Assembly: GCA_003762875.1 (NCBI GenBank)
Contig: RIBL01000018.1
Span: 1-63,023 of the forward strand
Reading direction: 5' to 3'
From: Muribaculaceae bacterium Isolate-110 (HZI)
GTDB lineage: Bacteria > Bacteroidota > Bacteroidia > Bacteroidales > Muribaculaceae
Length of the DNA stretch: 63,023 nucleotides
Part shown: one piece after another, positions 55,244 through 63,023 of the stretch
How the letters are laid out: every line of letters starts with the position of its first letter
How positions within the stretch are numbered: the stretch's first letter is position 1
The notes under the pieces: model-generated
What the model was told of the DNA's origin: nothing
The model's input: the letters and a program-made list of their open reading frames with translations, nothing else
Database searches by the model: none
Program-made: the position numbers and the translations under genes

Positions 55244-56173
55244 ATGATCAGTGTAATTGTTCCTTTATACAACAAAGAACATCACATAGAAAAGTCCATA
55301 AACAGTATAATAAACCAGACCTACAGTAATTTTGAGGTCATAATTATTGATGACGGGTCCTCGGATAATAGTCTTAACATAATCCGAACTATAGTTGATG
55401 CTCGAATAAAAATTATAACACAACCAAACGCAGGAGTCTCAGCTGCTCGTAACCGTGGTATTAATGAATCCAAAGGTGAGTATATAACTTTTCTTGATGC
55501 TGATGATTTATGGGAAAAAGATTATCTGGAAACTCAAATCAAACTCACCATCAACTATCCAAGTTGTGACATATTTGCAACCAACTACAAATTTAGGCAA
55601 TCAAATGGCCAAGAATTTCAACCTATTATACAAAATCTGCCATTTAATACCACCGATGGTGTTCTTGACAATTATTTTACAGTTGCATCTAACTCTCATC
55701 CACCAATTACATCAATATCCGTACTGATCAGAAGAAAAGCATTGCTGTCCGTTGGAGGATTTCCGATAGGTATTCGCTCTGGAGAAGACCTTCTGACATG
55801 GGCAAGACTCGCTTGCAGATATAATATTGCTTTCAGCCGTAAGATTTGCGCCATATATAATTTAGGAGATGGCTATAATTATTCCAATCTACCACCACGC
55901 CGTCAAGACGAAAATGATCCTGTCGGATATGAATTAAAAAAATTAATGTCTCATCATCCAAATATCAAAGGGTTAAAAAAATACATATCTCATTGGCACA
56001 AAATGAGAGCGTCTGTAGCTGTCAGATATGGTGAAAGAGTTGAAACAATTCGAGAATCTTGTTTTTGCCTATGGTATAATCCTTTGAATTATAAAATAAT
56101 CCCGCTTTTTGCGCTTGCTCTAATCCCTTCTTGTTTACGAATGGCTTTGATACATCGATATAAAAACAGATGA
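55244..56173 (+). CDS. Family 2 glycosyltransferase
   Basis: A GT-A enzyme of 309 residues: [20 protein letters not shown] at the N-terminus, [12 protein letters not shown] near 36, [20 protein letters not shown] near 65, and the metal-binding FLDADD near 86. [18 protein letters not shown] near 177 carries the catalytic-base region. A C-terminal hydrophobic stretch ([19 protein letters not shown]) may attach it to the membrane. Its stop overlaps the next start by 4 bp. Confidence 0.88.
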   Translation: MISVIVPLYNKEHHIEKSINSIINQTYSNFEVIIIDDGSSDNSLNIIRTIVDARIKIITQPNAGVSAARNRGINESKGEYITFLDADDLWEKDYLETQIKLTINYPSCDIFATNYKFRQSNGQEFQPIIQNLPFNTTDGVLDNYFTVASNSHPPITSISVLIRRKALLSVGGFPIGIRSGEDLLTWARLACRYNIAFSRKICAIYNLGDGYNYSNLPPRRQDENDPVGYELKKLMSHHPNIKGLKKYISHWHKMRASVAVRYGERVETIRESCFCLWYNPLNYKIIPLFALALIPSCLRMALIHRYKNR

Positions 56174-56631
56174 AAAGAATTGCTTTTTATTTATTAAAGG
56201 CTCTCGCATTCATTAGTCGAGCAATAAACAAATCTCTATATATGAGATTTGTGATTTATGCACATAAATCACAAGGTGTTATTTTCAATGGGAAACCAGA
56301 TTATATTCAGCAAGATGCGTACCTTGATCCAAGTGGCGGCCTTATTATTGAAAAAGATGTCGTAATCTCAACCAAAGTCATCATCCTCACTCATGATTGG
56401 TCTTTTCTCAAAAGAGCTAATAGCCTGGGGGGGGTGAAATTTAACCCGGCATTCAAAAAAGTGACTATTGGCGAAAACAGTTTCATCGGAGCCGGAGCAA
56501 TTGTTCTTCCAGGTACTACAATTGGTAAAAATTGTATTATCGGTGCGGGCTCAGTGGTCAAAGGTATTGTTGAAGACTATTCTATCGTGGCAGGAAATCC
56601 ATGCCGAGTTATTGGAGATACTAGAAAATGA
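56170..56631 (+). CDS. Hexapeptide-repeat acyltransferase
   Basis: The 153 residues form a left-handed parallel beta helix of the LbetaH type: hexapeptide repeats run through [30 protein letters not shown] and [15 protein letters not shown], with the conserved ending [12 protein letters not shown]. These enzymes O- or N-acetylate sugars, and the active His is likely in ILTHDWSF near 75. A G8 run (56427-56434) encodes LGGVKF in the middle of the gene. It overlaps both neighbours by 4 bp. Confidence 0.85.
   Translation: MKRIAFYLLKALAFISRAINKSLYMRFVIYAHKSQGVIFNGKPDYIQQDAYLDPSGGLIIEKDVVISTKVIILTHDWSFLKRANSLGGVKFNPAFKKVTIGENSFIGAGAIVLPGTTIGKNCIIGAGSVVKGIVEDYSIVAGNPCRVIGDTRK
56427..56434 (+). repeat. 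G8 homopolymer in the hexapeptide acyltransferase gene
   Basis: Eight consecutive G residues in an AT-rich gene, reading ctg ggg ggg gtg. Loss or gain of one G would shift the frame before the main block of hexapeptide repeats and inactivate the enzyme. Confidence 0.65.
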
Positions 56632-57791
56632 AAGTCCTATTGGTTCATAATGACTATGGCAAATATTCGGGAGAGGAGGCCGTGGTCGACAAGATGGCTG
56701 TAATGCTGGCCGGACTTGGGCATGAGGTGGCACAGTTGCGTATGACCACTGCCGGAGCACGTGAGTCGCTTGGCGGTAAGATACGTGGTTTTATATCCGG
56801 AGTCTGTTGTCCCGGCGGCGTCAGGGCCATGCGCGAGGCTTTACGGAGGGAGAAGCCCGATGTCGTTAACGTACACAATCTCTATCCGTTCATATCGCCG
56901 GCCGCATTACGCGAGTGCAAAAAGGCCGGAGTGCCGGTTGTGATGACCATACATAATTTTCGCTTGATGTGTCCTACCGGCCTCTTTATGCGTGACAATC
57001 GGCCCTGCGAACTATGCCTTGAAAATGGAAATGAATGGGGGTGTGTCAGGCACAACTGCGAACATTCAATGCTCAAATCGCTCGGATATGCGGCACGTAA
57101 CGCAGTAGCCCGTATCAGACGGCATTATATCGACTGTGTCGACCGCTTTGCCTGCATCACTGACTTCCAGCGACGCAAGCTCATCGAAGCCGGATACCCC
57201 GAAGAGCGACTTTTAGTGATACCCAATTCGGTAGATGTATCCTCGACACTCCCATCACCACGTGATGACCGTTATGTGGCCTATAGCGGCCGAATCAGTC
57301 GCGAGAAAGGTGTCGATATGATTATTGAGACAGCTCGTCGTCATCCCGACATATCTTTCCGTCTTGCCGGAGCTGTGCGCGACACCGATCTTGTGGAAAA
57401 CCTCCCCTCTAATGTCGAACTGACAGGCTATCTTTCCAGTCGGTCATTGCAGGACTTCTACGCCGGAGCGAGCTTTTTTGTAATGGCATCTCGCTGGTAT
57501 GAGGGATTCCCAATGACCATTCTTGAGGCAGCAAGCTACGCAAAACCAATGATTGCACCCGACCACGGAGGTTTCACCGAGATTATCGGACGTGGAGATG
57601 ACGCTGTCGGAATACTCACCCGCCCCGGCGATGTCGAGACTCTTGACAACGCAATCACATCACTCTGGAATAATCCATCCGAAGCCCGACGCCTCGGACT
57701 CGCCGCATACGATAAACTCAAAGCCCGATACTCAACCCAAGTCGTCGCCACGAAATGGGATAACCTGCTCAGAACCATCACAAGCAAATAA
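56628..57791 (+). CDS. Family 4 glycosyltransferase
   Basis: A GT-B enzyme of 387 residues. N-terminal [20 protein letters not shown], then [20 protein letters not shown] and a Cys-containing segment ([18 protein letters not shown], about 130-147). The C-terminal domain has [20 protein letters not shown] near 222 and [20 protein letters not shown] near 289 (EX7E). This gene marks a return to GC-richer DNA. Its start overlaps the acyltransferase stop (ATGA). The 3' end is 13 bp from the next start. Confidence 0.9.
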   Translation: MKVLLVHNDYGKYSGEEAVVDKMAVMLAGLGHEVAQLRMTTAGARESLGGKIRGFISGVCCPGGVRAMREALRREKPDVVNVHNLYPFISPAALRECKKAGVPVVMTIHNFRLMCPTGLFMRDNRPCELCLENGNEWGCVRHNCEHSMLKSLGYAARNAVARIRRHYIDCVDRFACITDFQRRKLIEAGYPEERLLVIPNSVDVSSTLPSPRDDRYVAYSGRISREKGVDMIIETARRHPDISFRLAGAVRDTDLVENLPSNVELTGYLSSRSLQDFYAGASFFVMASRWYEGFPMTILEAASYAKPMIAPDHGGFTEIIGRGDDAVGILTRPGDVETLDNAITSLWNNPSEARRLGLAAYDKLKARYSTQVVATKWDNLLRTITSK

Positions 57792-57804
57792 TCCGCAACG
57801 ATTT

Positions 57805-58866
57805 ATGCCACAACAAATTACCCCCCCCGATTCACACACAAAAAAATCTAATAATCAACGAATTATCGGACTGGACATAATCCGAGTCATGGCCATACTT
57901 TTTGTAATTGCCGGTCATTTCTTTCTCAATACGCCATCTCATGACGCTATATTTGAAGGTCCATCCATGTTTCTGCAAGGGATGATGAGAACTTTAACAA
58001 TGGTAAACGTGCCGTTATTTCTGATTTTGACAGGTTATCTGAATCTGAATAAACAGATATCTCGAAAATACTATCAAGGCATGGTTGCCGTATTGCTCAG
58101 TTATCTCATCATATCAATAATTACCATATTCTTTCGCGAGTTGTATGGTCACGAGCATCTTTCACCAATTAAATGGATTTTGAAAATAACCGATTTCTCA
58201 GCAATCAGCTATGCTTGGTATATCGAGATGTGGATCGGTCTGTTTCTTCTCACACCCTTTCTCAATATCCTTTGGAAAAATATAGCTACACGACACCATA
58301 AACATATATTAATTGCCACTCTATATTTCCTATGTGCATTCCCTGATATGTTTAACCGATATGGCGTACATCTCGTCCCGGGATATTGGGAATTAATCTA
58401 TCCGTGTGCATTCTTCTTTATTGGTGCATATATCAGAGAATTTCAACCGGCATGCGACACATGGCGACTGCTGCTTTTCATTATCACATGTTGTCTTGTC
58501 AATCCAATGTTCAATCTGCTGTTTGTGACCAACCACTCGATGATTCAGCTTGTCGGAGACGGCAACGGCATTATAGGCATGCCATTGGCCGCTGCTGTTT
58601 TCATACTGATTTATCGTGTCAATTTCAATCCCCGATGGCTCAGATCGATACTGACAAGCATATCTCAAGTTTCTCTTGACATGTATCTTGCAAGTTACAT
58701 GTTTGACATTGCCGTATATTCCTTCTTCAAAGACAGATATTTTGAAAATCAAGGACAATTTGGAATATGGTTTTTCGTAACAGTCCCTATTGTCTTCATT
58801 TCGAGCTACATATTTGCCATAGTCAAACAATATATATTCCAACTGGCTCACTTGCCAACCAAATAA
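57805..58866 (+). CDS. Acyltransferase family 3 membrane protein with C8 tract after the start
   Basis: The 353 residues have about 10 membrane helices and the Acyltransferase_3 motif IIGLDIIRVMAILFVIAGHF with the conserved His in the first helix. The chosen ATG at 57805 lies just after the previous gene and leads into MPQQITPPDSHTKK; the reading frame is open further upstream, but that part lies inside the preceding gene. A run of eight C residues occupies codons 6-8. Loss or gain of one C would place stop codons within about 25 codons. It probably O-acetylates the repeat unit. Confidence 0.85.
   Translation: MPQQITPPDSHTKKSNNQRIIGLDIIRVMAILFVIAGHFFLNTPSHDAIFEGPSMFLQGMMRTLTMVNVPLFLILTGYLNLNKQISRKYYQGMVAVLLSYLIISIITIFFRELYGHEHLSPIKWILKITDFSAISYAWYIEMWIGLFLLTPFLNILWKNIATRHHKHILIATLYFLCAFPDMFNRYGVHLVPGYWELIYPCAFFFIGAYIREFQPACDTWRLLLFIITCCLVNPMFNLLFVTNHSMIQLVGDGNGIIGMPLAAAVFILIYRVNFNPRWLRSILTSISQVSLDMYLASYMFDIAVYSFFKDRYFENQGQFGIWFFVTVPIVFISSYIFAIVKQYIFQLAHLPTK
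57821..57828 (+). repeat. C8 homopolymer directly after the acyltransferase start codon
   Basis: Eight C residues start 13 bases after the A of the ATG. Reading the alternative frames by hand, a nine-C tract ends at TAA after 15 codons and a seven-C tract at TAA after 24 codons. The position is typical of an ON/OFF slippage switch. Confidence 0.7.
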
Positions 58867-58897
58867 TCAGTCAATCCATACCCAGAAACACACATAC

Positions 58898-59638
58898 ATG
58901 GACACATACTTTAACATCAGATACGAATTTGACCGGGGACGTGTGCATGACACAATATCCCAACGGCTAAAGGATGCCGGTTCAGACTACATCTGCGTGG
59001 CCGACGGAGTGATAATGAACACTGCCAACCGATTTCCCGACTATCTCAAAGTGGTAAACGACGGCATGTTCTCCATCTGCGACAGCAGCTACGTGCCTCT
59101 TTACATCAAATGGATACACGGTAAACAATACGGACAATATTGCGGAAGCGAGATATTTCGTGACATTGTGGCAAGCCGCAGATACCGGATGATCTTTCTC
59201 GGCACACAGCAACACATTCTTGACGGGCTGAAAGAAAACCTGAAGAAATTCAATCCGGATATAGAAACCATGAAATTTATCGAGCTCCCGTTTCGCACCG
59301 TCAGCCAGTTTGATTATCCCGAAATCGCTGGAATGATCGAAGAGGACGGTGCTGACATCGTATGGGTGGCACTCGGAGCACCCAAACAGGAATTTTTCAT
59401 GTCGATGCTCAAGCCCCATTTGAAACACGGAGTCATGATAGCCGTCGGAGCCGCATTTAAATTCTACAGCGGAGTCGACACCTCGCGGGCTCCGGGTTGG
59501 ATGGTGCGCAACCACCTCGAATTTATACATCGTCTCACTCAGGAACCCGGCAAGCAATTTCGTCGCTGCTATCATATTGTCCGCACACTCCCGCGTCTGC
59601 TCTACAAGGAATGGGCTATCGCAAAAAACAGCCGATAA
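58898..59638 (+). CDS. WecG/TagA/CpsF family glycosyltransferase (GT26)
   Basis: The 246 residues carry the GT26 motifs: ADGVIMNTANRFPDYLKVVN near 30, the substrate-site segment MIFLGTQQ near 98, VWVALGAPKQEFFMSMLKPH near 155, VMIAVGAAFKFYSGVDTSRA near 180, and APGWMVRNHLEFIHRLTQEP near 200. The family adds the second sugar to lipid-linked HexNAc (as TagA and WecG do). No initiating sugar-phosphate transferase lies in the locus. It follows the acyltransferase by 31 bp. Confidence 0.9.
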   Translation: MDTYFNIRYEFDRGRVHDTISQRLKDAGSDYICVADGVIMNTANRFPDYLKVVNDGMFSICDSSYVPLYIKWIHGKQYGQYCGSEIFRDIVASRRYRMIFLGTQQHILDGLKENLKKFNPDIETMKFIELPFRTVSQFDYPEIAGMIEEDGADIVWVALGAPKQEFFMSMLKPHLKHGVMIAVGAAFKFYSGVDTSRAPGWMVRNHLEFIHRLTQEPGKQFRRCYHIVRTLPRLLYKEWAIAKNSR

Positions 59639-59661
59639 CTCCCCGCTGACCTAACCCCAAA

Positions 59662-60840
59662 ATGTTTTCTCTATCAGTACGTTTTCGTCCGTCACGCACG
59701 CCCTCCGGTGAAGGAAGAGTGTGGTACGTAATACGACAAGGAGAAAAGACGCGCACAATAGCAAGTGAAATCCGCTCGGCCGACCCTCGGATAATACACA
59801 TAGCAAAAGACCGCCTTGTATTTGACCTGAAAAGCATATCACGCACCATCGAAGACATGTGTGACGTCAGCAAGGATGTATCGCTCGACGATGTTATCGA
59901 CAAGTGCTCCGCCACACTCCGGGGTGAAAATCCCTACGCCGAACTCATCGAGCGTCTTGGATCGCACTTTCCGGTCAGAAACGACATCACAAGAATATCC
60001 AAAGAATATGCCGACTGTTTTGAAATCGTCCGGCCTGCTCCCGTGACAGACTCGTCGGTCATGTTGCTTGAGTATATCGACCGACTCGCCTTTGACTATC
60101 GCAAAGATGGCAAATCATCCTCCGGCTCATATCGCAGCACACGTCACAGCCTGTCAAGATTTCTTGACGGTAAAGATATTGCTATCGACTCTGTCAATAC
60201 CACACTAATAAATGACTATCGACAATATTTATCGACAATCGTCTCGCCCGAGACCGCATCATTCTATATACGCGTGTTACGGTCAACACTCAACCACGCC
60301 CGACGCGAAGGCTTCTTCAACAAGCAAATCAACTGGCCCTCGACAATAAACTCACATAGCAAAACCCAAAAGACCACACCACCACTCCGTACACTTGACC
60401 GTGACACAATGCGCCGTATCGCCGACCTTGACCTTACAGGTTTACCGGATGCAATGCTTGTCCGCGACATCTTTATGTTCAGCTTCTATGCACAAGGCAT
60501 CGAGCTCGTCGACCTTGCCAATTTACGTATCACATCCCTCACCGGTAATCACCTTTCCTATCGTCGGCGCATCAAAGGCCGCCTTGTATCCGTGCATCTC
60601 GGAGAGAACGCTCTCGCCATCATAAAACGTCATCATGAACCGCAAAGTCAATTTCTTTTCCCTCTATTACATCAAGGAAGCAAAGACTATTCGTTCTCAT
60701 GGGTAAAGACACGCATACGCACTGCACTCCAGACCATCAGTAAGCTCATCGACGCAGACATCACACTGTCATTCGGCATGAGCCGCAACACATGGCTCCA
60801 GCTCTCCAACACCATCAACCAATCCGAATCTATGATATAA
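59662..60840 (+). CDS. Tyrosine-recombinase-like protein lacking the C-terminal catalytic end
   Basis: The 392 residues have an arm-type N-terminal region (FSLSVRFRPSRTPSGEGR), a core-binding domain at about 130-230 (LLEYIDRLAFDYRKDGKSSS; SFYIRVLRSTLNHARREGF), and a catalytic-like domain from about 245 (IFMFSFYAQGIELVDLANLR). In related Bacteroidales invertases the equivalent block is FYTRGM; here Arg I reads Gln. The RH block reads MSRNTW, and the protein stops about 15 residues later, before the GH and catalytic Tyr motifs. No continuation is seen in other frames. It closes the polysaccharide locus, 23 bp after the GT26 gene, and may bind DNA without cutting (inference). Confidence 0.75.
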   Translation: MFSLSVRFRPSRTPSGEGRVWYVIRQGEKTRTIASEIRSADPRIIHIAKDRLVFDLKSISRTIEDMCDVSKDVSLDDVIDKCSATLRGENPYAELIERLGSHFPVRNDITRISKEYADCFEIVRPAPVTDSSVMLLEYIDRLAFDYRKDGKSSSGSYRSTRHSLSRFLDGKDIAIDSVNTTLINDYRQYLSTIVSPETASFYIRVLRSTLNHARREGFFNKQINWPSTINSHSKTQKTTPPLRTLDRDTMRRIADLDLTGLPDAMLVRDIFMFSFYAQGIELVDLANLRITSLTGNHLSYRRRIKGRLVSVHLGENALAIIKRHHEPQSQFLFPLLHQGSKDYSFSWVKTRIRTALQTISKLIDADITLSFGMSRNTWLQLSNTINQSESMI

Positions 60841-60867
60841 ACCAGGTTTAACCTCTGTATATCTAGA

Positions 60868-60908
60868 TAGATAGCGCAGGCTCAAGCATGATGAGTCTGC
60901 GCTATCTA
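60868..60908 (+). terminator. Hairpin terminator at the end of the polysaccharide locus
   Basis: Arms 60868-60883 and 60893-60908 pair over 16 positions with one G-U, around a 9-nt loop. A short T-rich stretch follows. It is the probable end of the locus transcript. Confidence 0.7.
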
Positions 60909-60925
60909 CTTTTACATCAAAATGA

Positions 60926-60965
60926 CAGCCCTCCGGATGCCTTTGAGAAAGCGGCCGGAGGGCTG
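60926..60965 (-). terminator. Hairpin after susD
   Basis: The 11-bp arms 60926-60936 (CAGCCCTCCGG) and 60955-60965 pair perfectly around an 18-nt loop. On the minus strand it lies 42 bp after the susD stop and is followed by a short T run. Confidence 0.6.
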
Positions 60966-61006
60966 AAGCGTAATGTGATGTTTCTTGCGATTACTTAGAG
61001 GGTGCC

Positions 61007-62689
61007 TTAAAGATCGTAATGCACGTAATTGGCACCTTCGAGGATGCGGGCGCGTATCAGAGCGTCCTTACCAGTGGCCTCATATTTCGGAGCCACACGG
61101 TCGGCTACAATCGAGAGGTCGCCATAACGGAGAGCCATACGGTTCATGAACGCATATGTGCGGCCTTCGCAGGCAAACTCAAGAAGAGCCTCGTCAAGAA
61201 TCTGCATATCATTTATTCTAATAGCTTCGGCTGCCGACACTTCGCTTTCGTCGAGATCCGTAATCATTGAACGGCCGGGAATCTCATGACATCCGCGGAC
61301 GCCAGTGTTGGGATATCTGAACGCTCCCCACTCGGCATTGCTGGTCCAGTTGACAGTAAAACCGTTCCACTCGGCATCCTCTGCATCATAAGCTCCGTTG
61401 ACACCATTGTTGATGAGAGCGGAAGACGCTACGTAACGCTGAAGGTGGTTTAGAGCCTCGGCAAGATAGAAGTGATACTGTGTGGCTCGATAAGTAATGA
61501 TGTGTACATCCGACAGTGATGTGCGCGATGTCACAGAATACTTATAGATGACAGGCTGAGCAGATGTGGGATAGCGGAATGTACCGAGATAACGGGTATC
61601 CTCAGTTGCGCCGGGGTTGAAACTGCTGTCTTTCCAGCGGTTCATGCCAAACTTGGAGGGACGGAGCAGATAGCTATTGCGGTCGGAATAGAGGAAATGG
61701 TCATTGAGTGTGTTGTTTTGATTATGCTCATAATCATAGAGGATTACAGAGATAATCTCATAGAATCCCAATGTCGGATTGGAGAATACACCTCTCCACT
61801 GACCGGTATTACCGTTACTGGTAATCCAATAGGGGTGAGTGCCATGGTTGCCGATAAGGGCGGTGTTGATAGCAGGGAGGATGAGGTCGCATACTTTCTG
61901 ATAGTAAGGCTGCGCTGCTGCAATATCACCGGAAGTGGCATCGACAATAGCACCCTTCCAAAGAAGCAGCTCTGAGTACACGCCTTCATAGGCAGGCACC
62001 ATGTGGTTCCACTGGCGGAACGAAGAGTTGGCGATTGAGGTGATGTTGTCGGGGTCAAGCCATGCAATCCAGTTGATGTCACGATTGGAGGGTACTCCGT
62101 TCCAACCGTTCTCCATGAGCTGGAGAGCACGGTCCATAACTTCGCTGACAGAAAGGAGCTCGAAGCCGTTGGCAGGCGTAAGCTCGGTAAATTCGGTAAC
62201 GGCCGAGTCAAACCACATAGCCTCACCATAGATTTCGGCAATGGTCTTGTAAGTCCATGCCTTTACACGGATGGTGGACGACACGAGGTCAGCCCATATC
62301 TCAGGGTCAACGCCTGTCAGTTTGCCATACTCCTTCATCTTGATAAGATAGTCGTTGCAGGCCATGATTACATCATAATAGGCCGCCGGATTGGCATAGC
62401 TGTTGCCACGGAGATCCTCGTCATAGTTATAGAGCGAGATGATCTCTGGAGTGGAGTTGGAGGTCGTCTCAAGGAGTTCGGCACGCGTGTCTGTGAGAAG
62501 AATCTCCTTGTCGCCGATGGCCTGCAGCTTGGTCATGATGCCGAGGAAGCCGGTGTACATCTCGGTGTCAGACGAAATGTAGTCCTCACCGTTGAGCTGG
62601 TCATCGGTTTCGGGGTCGAAGAAGTCGGAGCAACCGGTGAAGGTCATGGCCGACATCATTATAGAGAGACTGTATATGAACTTTTTCAT
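61007..62689 (-). CDS. susD: SusD/RagB-family nutrient-binding lipoprotein
   Basis: Surface lipoprotein that binds glycans (or other oligomers) and caps a SusC transporter. The 560 residues start with a lipoprotein signal ending MTFTGCSDFFDPE (Cys about 19). They include the SusD pattern of paired TPR-like helices, for example CNDYLIKMKEY and RVKAWTYKTIAEIYGEAM, and end near the C-terminus with RIRINDMQILDEALLEFACE-like helix and GRTYAFMNRMALRYGD. I preferred the ATG at 62689 over 62704, because it gives the better signal peptide. The gene is intact although its SusC partner is truncated upstream. Confidence 0.9.
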   Translation of the reverse strand: MKKFIYSLSIMMSAMTFTGCSDFFDPETDDQLNGEDYISSDTEMYTGFLGIMTKLQAIGDKEILLTDTRAELLETTSNSTPEIISLYNYDEDLRGNSYANPAAYYDVIMACNDYLIKMKEYGKLTGVDPEIWADLVSSTIRVKAWTYKTIAEIYGEAMWFDSAVTEFTELTPANGFELLSVSEVMDRALQLMENGWNGVPSNRDINWIAWLDPDNITSIANSSFRQWNHMVPAYEGVYSELLLWKGAIVDATSGDIAAAQPYYQKVCDLILPAINTALIGNHGTHPYWITSNGNTGQWRGVFSNPTLGFYEIISVILYDYEHNQNNTLNDHFLYSDRNSYLLRPSKFGMNRWKDSSFNPGATEDTRYLGTFRYPTSAQPVIYKYSVTSRTSLSDVHIITYRATQYHFYLAEALNHLQRYVASSALINNGVNGAYDAEDAEWNGFTVNWTSNAEWGAFRYPNTGVRGCHEIPGRSMITDLDESEVSAAEAIRINDMQILDEALLEFACEGRTYAFMNRMALRYGDLSIVADRVAPKYEATGKDALIRARILEGANYVHYDL

Positions 62690-62715
62690 TGTTACTTTGA
62701 TCATGTGGAGAGATG

Positions 62716-62904
62716 TTAGAACTTAAGGTTCACGCCAAGTTTAACCGAGCGGGGAGCTCCGACCTTGCCGTAATCCACGCCCTGGAGGACGGTAGAGTTG
62801 GAGTAGGAAAACTCGGGATCAAGGCCAAGATACTTGGTTGCGGTCAGAAGGTTCTCGCCGGTAACGTAGATGGTGCCACCCTGGAAGAATGAGAGGTGTA
62901 AAAT
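62716..62904 (-). pseudogene. susC: C-terminal remnant of a SusC-type TonB-dependent receptor
   Basis: The minus strand encodes the typical SusC ending: IYVTGENLLTATKYLGLDPE, then a 22-residue segment and GAPRSVKLGVNLKF followed by TAA (62716-62718). About 60 codons of receptor sequence remain. Directly upstream the same frame meets a TAA (plus 62905-62907), inside sequence of a different character that looks like an insertion-sequence end. The remnant cannot be expressed as a receptor. The stop is 26 bp from the susD start. Confidence 0.85.
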
Positions 62905-63023
62905 TTAATCGAGAAGTGCGCCAGATTCTAATTGAGAAGTGCACCGTTTCATAGGACATGCAAATTTAAAAAATTAGATACAATTATAGTTGATTTTGGA
63001 GTGTTTTCTTGGTTTCTTTCATT
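62897..63023. mobile_element. Probable terminal part of an IS21-type insertion sequence
   Basis: From TGTAAAA at 62897 the susC sequence is lost. Two tandem subterminal copies of TAATYGAGAAGTGCRCC (62906-62922 and 62929-62945; 15/17 identical, period 23 bp) follow, an arrangement known from IS21-family ends. AT-rich DNA continues to the window edge. No transposase gene is within the window, so the family is inferred from the repeat pattern only. Confidence 0.6.

Noticed and set aside
57553-57804. Upstream extension of the acyltransferase reading frame by 84 codons
   Set aside because: It lies inside the preceding GT4 gene in another frame, and the family motif begins shortly after the ATG at 57805.
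1-63023. CRISPR array, tRNA or rRNA genes, replication origin
   Set aside because: No regularly spaced direct repeats, cloverleaf sequences, rRNA motifs or DnaA-box clusters were recognised by eye.

Overview
The window is chromosomal DNA of a Bacteroidales gut bacterium, most likely of the Muribaculaceae (inference). The evidence is the cluster of an unusually long nusB, yajC, a YbbR-domain gene and coaE, a GldB-like lipoprotein, a SusD/SusC pair, an amidase-MCE pair, and many copies of the Bacteroidetes -7 promoter box TAnnTTTG. No tRNA, rRNA or CRISPR array was seen.

Layout. 0.25-3.7 kb: nusB-yajC-ybbR-coaE. 3.7-5.9 kb: an AT-rich flippase plus GT2 pair. 6.0-8.8 kb: a small envelope-stress-like operon (two YtxH proteins, a holin-like membrane protein, a small basic protein), prmA and a small outer-membrane protein. 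8.8-14.4 kb, minus strand: a four-gene exopolysaccharide operon (wza-wzc-wzy-like-GT2). 14.5-34 kb: mostly housekeeping and envelope genes (yqgE, miaB, CoA-transferase, GH43, gldB-like, amidase, mlaD-like, TonB-dependent receptor, mutS, ABC-F, COG0523 GTPase, folB, GT2), with strong hairpin terminators at the convergent junctions. 34.2-35.2 kb: a TlpA-like thioredoxin.

35.3-60.8 kb is the centre of interest: a roughly 25-kb Wzx/Wzy-type surface polysaccharide locus. It starts with a promoter-bearing segment of about 200 bp bounded by inverted repeats (15 bp perfect inside a 20/23 match), the architecture of a Bacteroidales invertible promoter. The first gene fuses a tyrosine-recombinase fold that has lost its catalytic residues to a NusG/UpxY-type antiterminator with a KOW motif. 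Export (wza, wzc), flippase, ferredoxin-type oxidoreductase, pyruvyltransferase, many glycosyltransferases, polymerase and three acyltransferase genes follow, mostly with 1-40 bp overlaps or very short gaps. The last gene is a second tyrosine recombinase that lacks its C-terminal catalytic end. Three genes carry G/C homopolymers of 7-8 bases, one directly after a start codon, and one glycosyltransferase is broken by a frameshift in an A run plus an amber codon. Expression of this locus may thus be controlled at three levels: promoter inversion, processive antitermination, and slippage within individual genes.

60.9-63.0 kb, minus strand: a susD gene and only the last 63 codons of its susC partner, cut off by what looks like the end of an IS21-type insertion sequence running off the window.
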